The notes beneath the pieces were generated by a model. It was given only the letters and a program-made list of their open reading frames with translations. It had not been told where the DNA came from and did not search any database. Both the position numbers and the translations under genes were made by a program. From Methanobacteriaceae archaeon UBA349 (lineage in GTDB: Archaea; Methanobacteriota; Methanobacteria; Methanobacteriales; Methanobacteriaceae), in assembly GCA_002509745.1 (NCBI GenBank), contig DAWK01000077.1, positions 1 to 11,390 on the forward strand: a stretch of DNA of 11,390 nucleotides, given 5' to 3'. Numbering within the stretch: the first letter of the stretch is position 1; every line of letters begins with the position of its first letter. This document shows, piece after piece, positions 6,350-11,390 of the stretch.

Positions 6350-8809
6350 ATGAATAGACCCATCAAGCAAAAATTAATTTCAACATTTCCCTATGCATAC
6401 ATTATTCTTAATAGCAAAAAAACTGGCCTTAAAGTAGCTTTTGCTAATATCAAAGGATATAAATCAATTAAAAAATATGAATTGTTAAATAAAAGTTACT
6501 ATTTACACAATAACCCGGATGTTAGATTATCTGGTATAGATCCTATTTTAAATTATATATATCATGGATTTAAAGAAGGGAGAAAGCCAAGCCCTCAATT
6601 TGACGGAGATTATTATTTAAGAAAATATTCGGATGTTAAAAATTCTAGGTTAAATCCATTAGTGCATTACAGTCTATATGGGCTCAATGAAAGACGAGAA
6701 ACTATTAATCCAAAATTTTACAATTTAGGATTTGAACCATATTATAATTCTCAAATCGAAGATATCATAAACGCTCTGGATTCGCCCCAAAAAATATCCA
6801 TCATAATACCCATCTATAATGCTTTTGAAGATACGGAAAAATGTATAGAAAGTGTTCTAAAACACACTAAAATTCCATTTGAAATGGTTTTAATTGATGA
6901 TTTTAGTACTGATGAAAGAATTGAGGGATTATTAAGTAATCTAGAGGGTAATCAAAATATAAAAATAATCAGAAATGAAGAAAATAAAGGATTTGTAAAA
7001 ACGGTTAATATTGGAATGAAAAGTACCGAGGGAGATATTGTACTATTAAACAGCGACACCATAGTTACTCCTAAATGGTTAACAAAACTAGTGGTGGCTG
7101 CTTACTCTGAAAAACAAATAGGAACTGTTACAGCACTATCTAACGCTGCTGGAGCCTTTTCAATTCCAGGAATTAAAACTGGACATCCCCAACTAAAAAT
7201 AGAAGATGTTGCAAATTTAGTTGAAAAAGTTGCAGTTAATAAATATATGGAAGTTCCCACCGGCAATGGATTCTGTATGTTTATTAAAAGAGATTTAATA
7301 AATGAAATAGGACTTCTTGATGAAGAAAGCTTTGGCATGGGGTATTGTGAAGAAAATGACTTTTGCATGAGGGCACTTGAAAAATATTGGACTAATATCA
7401 TAGACGAATCAACTTATATTTATCATAAAGGGGGTTCATCATTCTCAGATGCAAAAAAAGACCTTTTAAAGAAAAATAGGGCAATATTAGACCAAAAACA
7501 TCCTCAATATACCAGAAAGGTTCGAGAGTTTTTAAAATCAGATGAATACGTAACTATCCTTGAAAGAATCAAAAACGCCCTTGAAAATGAAAATTTAGAA
7601 AATAATAACAAAAAACGAATATTGTACGTTATCCATAAAGGAGGAGGCGGAACAGTTCATACCAATCAAGATCTAATAAGAAATGTTGGAAAAAATTTTG
7701 ATTGTTATATACTTTCATCCAGTTCTAAAGAAATAATTCTGCTGAAATATGTTGATGATGATTTTGAAGAAATTTTTTCTTGGGCAATTAAATCAGAATG
7801 GTCCGCAAGTGATTTTTATAACTCAGAATTTAGAGATATTTATTTCAATGTTCTTAATGGATTAAAAATTGATATTGTGCATCTTAGACATCTAATTAAG
7901 CATACTTTTGACTTACCATCCATTACATCAAAATTAGGACTACCAATGATAATATCATTTCATGATTTTTATTTCATTTGCCCATCCTACAACTTATTAG
8001 ATGATAAAAATAATTATTGTGCAGGAGAATGCACAGAAGGAGACGGACAATGTATGGTTTCAATGGTGGAATTAGATGATCTTCCTATTTTAAAAGATTT
8101 TATTCCCCAATGGAGAAATGAAATTTCGAAAACATTAGACAGAGCTTCAGCTTTTGTAACTACCTCCGAATGTGTAAAAGACATTTTTACATCTATTTAT
8201 CCACAATTATCCACCAAAAATTTTAAAATCATTGAACATGGCAGGGATTTTGATCCTATAGAAAAAAATATACTCCCCTACGAAATTCCAGAGCCATCTA
8301 AACCAGTGAAAATTGTTTTTCCAGGCAATATTAATAATCAAAAGGGTTTAAAACTCATAAAAGATCTCATGGAACAAGATAAAAATTCTATATTAGAATT
8401 TCACTTTATGGGTTCTCTTGATCCCGAGCTTGAAGATTGTGGTATTTATCATGGAAAATACGATAGGGAAGATTTTTGTAAGATTATAGAAAATATTAAA
8501 CCCTCTTTCATTGGCATATTGTCCATATGGCCGGAAACTTACTGTCATACTTTATCTGAAGCTTGGAGTTGCGGAGTACCTGTTTTAACAACAAATTTAG
8601 GAGCACAGAAAGAACGTACCATTAAAAACAACGGGGGATGGTTTTTAGATTATCAAAACCCCATAGCAGCTTACCAAGAGATAATCAGAATATCTAATTC
8701 ACCAGAAGAATATGAAAAAATTGCCAGAACAGTGCAAGAAATAAAATTTAAAACGACAAAAGAGATGGCTAATGACTATTTAAAGATATATTATTCATTT
8801 TTAAATTAA
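6350..8809 (+). CDS. Two-domain glycosyltransferase: repeats, GT2 and GT4
   Basis: Predicted cytoplasmic 819-residue enzyme. Residues 2-45 resemble the segment following the coiled coil of the first gene (both begin NRP and include IKGYKSIKK). Residues 46-121 are two 38-residue repeats. Residues 147-390 form a family 2 GT-A domain, with ISIIIP at 149, IDDFS with D183/D184, NSD at 234-236 and the EENDFC acidic motif at 334-339. Residues 421-815 form a GT-B family 4 domain with HDF at 538-540 and the EX7E signature (E729, E737) in WPETYCHTLSEAWSCGVPV, which in this family contacts the nucleotide-sugar. Four Cys (544, 557, 561, 568) follow HDF. Each domain probably adds one sugar to a surface glycan; specificity is unknown. 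The gene is 16 bases behind the previous one and followed by an 88-base gap with a promoter. Confidence 0.88.
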   Translation: MNRPIKQKLISTFPYAYIILNSKKTGLKVAFANIKGYKSIKKYELLNKSYYLHNNPDVRLSGIDPILNYIYHGFKEGRKPSPQFDGDYYLRKYSDVKNSRLNPLVHYSLYGLNERRETINPKFYNLGFEPYYNSQIEDIINALDSPQKISIIIPIYNAFEDTEKCIESVLKHTKIPFEMVLIDDFSTDERIEGLLSNLEGNQNIKIIRNEENKGFVKTVNIGMKSTEGDIVLLNSDTIVTPKWLTKLVVAAYSEKQIGTVTALSNAAGAFSIPGIKTGHPQLKIEDVANLVEKVAVNKYMEVPTGNGFCMFIKRDLINEIGLLDEESFGMGYCEENDFCMRALEKYWTNIIDESTYIYHKGGSSFSDAKKDLLKKNRAILDQKHPQYTRKVREFLKSDEYVTILERIKNALENENLENNNKKRILYVIHKGGGGTVHTNQDLIRNVGKNFDCYILSSSSKEIILLKYVDDDFEEIFSWAIKSEWSASDFYNSEFRDIYFNVLNGLKIDIVHLRHLIKHTFDLPSITSKLGLPMIISFHDFYFICPSYNLLDDKNNYCAGECTEGDGQCMVSMVELDDLPILKDFIPQWRNEISKTLDRASAFVTTSECVKDIFTSIYPQLSTKNFKIIEHGRDFDPIEKNILPYEIPEPSKPVKIVFPGNINNQKGLKLIKDLMEQDKNSILEFHFMGSLDPELEDCGIYHGKYDREDFCKIIENIKPSFIGILSIWPETYCHTLSEAWSCGVPVLTTNLGAQKERTIKNNGGWFLDYQNPIAAYQEIIRISNSPEEYEKIARTVQEIKFKTTKEMANDYLKIYYSFLN
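6485..6712 (+). repeat. Two 38-residue repeats inside the third glycosyltransferase gene
   Basis: Units 6485-6598 and 6599-6712 (114 bases each) encode modules with the pattern YYL, N-P-D-V or S-D-V, then (D/N)-P-x-x-x-Y, G and E-x-R. They are the best-preserved copies in the window, since both halves keep the D-V that has drifted in the first gene. They pair with the copies at 1457-1684 and, like them, precede a GT2 domain. Confidence 0.75.
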
Positions 8810-8846
8810 ATGACATCATTCTTTAAATGAATTACAAACAAAATAT

Positions 8847-8854
8847 TTTATATA
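8847..8854 (+). promoter_or_regulatory. Archaeal TATA box before the acyltransferase gene
   Basis: An exact TTTATATA lies 43 bases before the ATG at 8898, preceded by the A-rich ACAAAATAT where a TFB recognition element would lie. Transcription would begin near 8875-8880, leaving a short leader with the AGGAG site. This suggests that the last two genes can be transcribed independently of the glycosyltransferases. Confidence 0.55.
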
Positions 8855-8887
8855 ATTTGCAAGCGATAATTAAATTTATATTTAACT

Positions 8888-8892
8888 AGGAG
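8888..8892 (+). promoter_or_regulatory. Ribosome binding site of the acyltransferase gene
   Basis: AGGAG, 5 bases before the ATG at 8898, is the strongest Shine-Dalgarno match in the window and fixes the start of the acyltransferase. Confidence 0.65.
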
Positions 8893-8897
8893 TAAAT

Positions 8898-9902
8898 ATG
8901 CGCGACCTTAAATTAGACAATCTAAAAGGCCTAGCAATGGTTCTAATTGTTTTTGGACATTTTTTTGAACAAACAATATTAATGGATTTTCAAATACCAT
9001 ATTTTATTTATATTTGCCGTTGCGCATTAGCTATGCCAATCTTTGTATTTGTAAGTGGTTATCTCTCTAAAACCGCTTCGGATAGTGGAACTAAAGCTTT
9101 TCGAAATATTTTCATGCCATATTTATTATTTAGCACACTTTGGATAATTTTCTCATTTTTAAAAGATGGGAATCTATCTTTAGAAAATTATTTCTTCCCA
9201 GCAGCAGGTTTATGGTATTTATTATGTCTATTTTATTGGAGAACTTTTTTGCCCGCCCTGGATAAATTTAAATATCCCATTTTATTAAGTATTATTCCAG
9301 TTCTATATTTAGGAACACTAAACATAAATTTTGATTTTTTAGCCATATCAAGAGCTATTTCTTTTCTACCAATATTTCTATTTGGTTTCTATTTCAAAGA
9401 AATTAAAGAAAAAATAAAAATAAAAAATATATATGTTGCAGTAATAGGTTTTATTGTTTCTTTATCAATATTCGCATTTGCAATCCAAAACCATGGTGCA
9501 ATAATGAGTTTTAAACGTTCTTACAGTGAATTAGGTTTAAGTGATCCTAAAGGAATATTACTAACATTATTTGTCCTGATAGCATCCATGGTAGTTCTCA
9601 CATTATTATATTCTTTCATGACATCCAATAAAACGTTTTTAACAAAAATCGGGAAAAATTCACTTGTTGTGTATGTGTTCCATTTCTACATTTTTCTCTC
9701 AATGCCACAAATATTAACAAATCTTGGATTAAACTTTATTTTGAATAATACCTACTATTCAATTTTATATGCAGTTTTGTTGCCGAGCCTAGTTTTATAT
9801 ATTCTTTCAAGAGATGTTTTAACTGAATGGACTAATAAACTCATTTTTGTATTCACAAAATTCATTACTAAAAATCCAGATAAAAACAAAATTAGTGATT
9901 GA
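8898..9902 (+). CDS. Membrane acyltransferase (Acyltransferase_3 family, O-acetylase-like)
   Basis: A 334-residue integral membrane protein, the usual length for this family. The N-terminus carries the family signature: LDNLKGLAMVLIVFGH with the probable catalytic His21, followed by MPIFVFVSGYL (S53, G54). About ten hydrophobic segments follow, roughly at 9-28, 34-56, 72-88, 100-116, 128-143, 150-166, 178-197, 220-240, 252-272 and 285-307. The C-terminal tail is short, Lys-rich and probably cytoplasmic. Relatives transfer acyl groups, usually acetyl, to sugars of surface polysaccharides (fucose O-acetylase-like and OatA-type proteins). Here it probably decorates the glycan made by the neighbouring transferases. 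The acyl group and sugar are not determinable. It has its own TATA box and AGGAG, and lies 38 bases before the dehydrogenase gene. Confidence 0.85.
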   Translation: MRDLKLDNLKGLAMVLIVFGHFFEQTILMDFQIPYFIYICRCALAMPIFVFVSGYLSKTASDSGTKAFRNIFMPYLLFSTLWIIFSFLKDGNLSLENYFFPAAGLWYLLCLFYWRTFLPALDKFKYPILLSIIPVLYLGTLNINFDFLAISRAISFLPIFLFGFYFKEIKEKIKIKNIYVAVIGFIVSLSIFAFAIQNHGAIMSFKRSYSELGLSDPKGILLTLFVLIASMVVLTLLYSFMTSNKTFLTKIGKNSLVVYVFHFYIFLSMPQILTNLGLNFILNNTYYSILYAVLLPSLVLYILSRDVLTEWTNKLIFVFTKFITKNPDKNKISD

Positions 9903-9931
9903 TATTCAATAAATTAAAATAATAAAATAAA

Positions 9932-9936
9932 GTGAT
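9932..9936 (+). promoter_or_regulatory. Ribosome binding site deciding the start of the dehydrogenase
   Basis: GTGAT, complementary to the archaeal 16S 3' end (AGGTGATC type), lies 4 bases before the ATG at 9941. Its own GTG could be read as an in-frame start three codons upstream. The site, and the typical MKITIIGTGYVG N-terminus of this family, favour 9941. Confidence 0.6.
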
Positions 9937-9940
9937 ATTC

Positions 9941-11263
9941 ATGAAAATTACAATTATTGGAACAGGATATGTTGGATTAGTTACAGGCACATGTCTCTCA
10001 GAAATGGGAAATAATGTATATTGTGTTGATATTGATGGTGATAAAATTAAGAACCTTAAAAAAGGAATTATCCCCATTTATGAACCTGGCCTGGAAGAAT
10101 TAGTTGTTAGAAATTTTGAGCACGGAAATCTGATTTTTACCAATAATTTAAAAGAAGGCCTGGACAATTCAGATATATGTTTCATAGCTGTGGGAACACC
10201 CGTTGGTGAAGATGGAAGTGCTGATTTACAGTACGTTCTGGAAGCGGCACAGCAAATTGGGCAAACAATGTCAAGTGATCTTATTGTCATAAATAAATCC
10301 ACTGTACCTGTGGGAACGGCCGATAAAGTAAAAGATATCATTATTAAAGAATTGGATGAAAGAAAGTTGGATCATGATATTTCCGTAGTTTCAAACCCAG
10401 AATTCTTAAAAGAAGGTGCTGCAGTCGATGATTTTATGAAACCAGACCGTGTGGTAATTGGTTGTGATGAAGATAAGGTTATTGAAATATTAAAGGAATT
10501 ATACGCTCCGTTTATACGAAACCAGGAACGATTTATAAATATGGATGTGAAAAGCGCAGAAATGACTAAATACGCTTCAAATGCCATGTTAGCCTCGCGT
10601 ATATCCTTCATGAATGAAATGGCTAATATTTGTGAAAGGGTGGGAGCAGATATCAATAATGTGCGGATTGGAATGGGTAGTGATAGTAGAATAGGCTACA
10701 GTTTCTTATATGCTGGATGTGGATATGGGGGAAGTTGCTTTCCAAAGGATATTAAGGCATTAATACGAACTTCTAAAGATTATGAATACAACTCTGGTTT
10801 ATTAAAAGAAATAGAAGCCGTGAATGAAAATCAAAAGTTAGTACTGGTGAATAAAATAATAAATCGATTTGGTGACGACTTATCAAATTTCACTTTTGCC
10901 GTATGGGGTTTATCATTTAAACCAGAAACTGATGACATGAGAGAAGCTTCTTCTACAGTTATTATTAATAAGTTAACTAAATTAGGAGCTAAAATAATTG
11001 CTTATGATCCTCAAGCCATGAAAGTGGCCAGAAAATATTACTTTGAGGGTAATGCTAACCTGAAATTTGAGGATAATAAATACGATGTTCTTAATGATGC
11101 AGATGCTCTAATATTAATTACCGAATGGAAAGAGTTTAGAAGCCCTGATTTTGAAGAAATAGAAAAAAGGATTAAAAACAAGATTATCTTTGATGGTAGG
11201 AATCAGTTCAATAAGGAAATTTTACATAATATTGGATTTGAATATTTCCAGATAGGTAATTAA
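9941..11263 (+). CDS. ugd: UDP-glucose 6-dehydrogenase
   Basis: Cytoplasmic enzyme of 440 residues, normal for the family. It oxidises UDP-glucose to UDP-glucuronate with two NAD+, supplying an acidic sugar donor for surface glycans. An N-terminal Rossmann domain has GTGYVG at 7-12 and acidic VDID after the second strand. EFLKEGAAVDDF (E154, K157) is the substrate-loop motif. The central domain has K204, the KYASN motif (K210, N214) and the catalytic Cys266 in GYGGSCFPKD. The C-terminal UDP-binding domain holds FKPETDDMRE (K327, R334). All key residues are present. Among relatives, UDP-ManNAc or UDP-GlcNAc dehydrogenases are possible, but the motifs fit the UDP-glucose enzyme best. It lies 38 bases behind the acyltransferase with no clear promoter between them, so it is probably cotranscribed. 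Confidence 0.93.
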   Translation: MKITIIGTGYVGLVTGTCLSEMGNNVYCVDIDGDKIKNLKKGIIPIYEPGLEELVVRNFEHGNLIFTNNLKEGLDNSDICFIAVGTPVGEDGSADLQYVLEAAQQIGQTMSSDLIVINKSTVPVGTADKVKDIIIKELDERKLDHDISVVSNPEFLKEGAAVDDFMKPDRVVIGCDEDKVIEILKELYAPFIRNQERFINMDVKSAEMTKYASNAMLASRISFMNEMANICERVGADINNVRIGMGSDSRIGYSFLYAGCGYGGSCFPKDIKALIRTSKDYEYNSGLLKEIEAVNENQKLVLVNKIINRFGDDLSNFTFAVWGLSFKPETDDMREASSTVIINKLTKLGAKIIAYDPQAMKVARKYYFEGNANLKFEDNKYDVLNDADALILITEWKEFRSPDFEEIEKRIKNKIIFDGRNQFNKEILHNIGFEYFQIGN

Positions 11264-11378
11264 TAATGTAATAATATTAAACCTATTTAAATCAGGAAAA
11301 AGAAAAAGAAATGAGAATATATGAAATTAACAATTATAAAAATCATTAAATATTATTTTAATGTAAGTAGGGTAAAAA

Positions 11379-11390
11379 ATGATCTTTGAA
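11379..11390 (+). CDS. Possible start of the next gene, cut by the window edge
   Basis: ATG at 11379 opens a frame of four codons (MIFE) up to the end of the window. A GTAGGGT site lies 5 bases upstream (11367-11373), and the 115-base gap before it is an AT-rich spacer. The product cannot be told. It could continue the glycan cluster. Confidence 0.35.

Noticed and set aside
8793..8832. AT-only inverted repeat around the stop of the third glycosyltransferase gene (arms 8793-8805 and 8822-8832), possible terminator
   Set aside because: The arms are almost all A/T with a mismatch of two bases, and no T-run follows. In such AT-rich DNA this is expected by chance.
9932..9940. GTG start three codons before the dehydrogenase ATG
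   Set aside because: The GTGAT is better explained as the ribosome binding site, and the family N-terminus begins at MKITIIG.
11321..11389. 22-codon frame beginning MKLTIIK near the right edge
   Set aside because: It has no ribosome binding site of note, is very short, and overlaps the better-supported start at 11379.
1..11390. CRISPR arrays, tRNA or rRNA genes, insertion sequences and attachment sites
   Set aside because: No regularly spaced direct repeats, cloverleaf-like segments, transposase motifs or terminal inverted repeats were seen. The only repeats are coding modules.

Overview
The window is AT-rich. All five complete genes lie on the + strand, and Arg is mostly AGA/AGG with frequent ATA for Ile. 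Several starts follow AGAGG-, AGGAG- or GTGAT-type ribosome binding sites, and an exact archaeal TATA box (TTTATATA) sits about 50 bases before one gene. This fits a euryarchaeal methanogen, most likely of the Methanobacteriales (Methanobacterium-like). That placement is inferred from composition and signals; there is no rRNA or marker gene here.

The content is a cell-surface polysaccharide or glycan locus. In order: (1) a 988-residue chimera of a SAM methyltransferase, a coiled coil, two 38-residue repeats, a GT-A (family 2) glycosyltransferase and a terminal half of a GT-B domain, 95-3061; (2) a 359-base gap with no intact gene but a possible decayed minus-strand reading frame, 3062-3420; (3) a 970-residue glycosyltransferase with one GT2 domain and two tandem CgeB-like GT-B domains, 3421-6333; (4) an 819-residue glycosyltransferase with the same 38-residue repeats, a GT2 domain and a GT4 domain, 6350-8809; (5) a membrane acyltransferase of the Acyltransferase_3 type with its own promoter, 8898-9902; (6) a UDP-glucose 6-dehydrogenase, 9941-11263; (7) at the right edge, the first four codons of a possible next gene.

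A plausible joint role is as follows. The dehydrogenase makes UDP-glucuronate, the three large cytoplasmic enzymes (six complete glycosyltransferase domains plus one half domain) assemble an oligosaccharide or polysaccharide, the methyltransferase domain may methylate or cap it, and the membrane acyltransferase may O-acylate it. The product cannot be named from sequence.

The most striking point is modularity. Gene 1 is built from a block shared with gene 4 (the 'NRP...repeat' block) followed by a block shared with gene 3 (GT2 plus the first half of a GT-B domain). It stops where gene 3 continues. This looks like duplication and domain shuffling inside the cluster. No mobile element, CRISPR array, tRNA or rRNA was seen.
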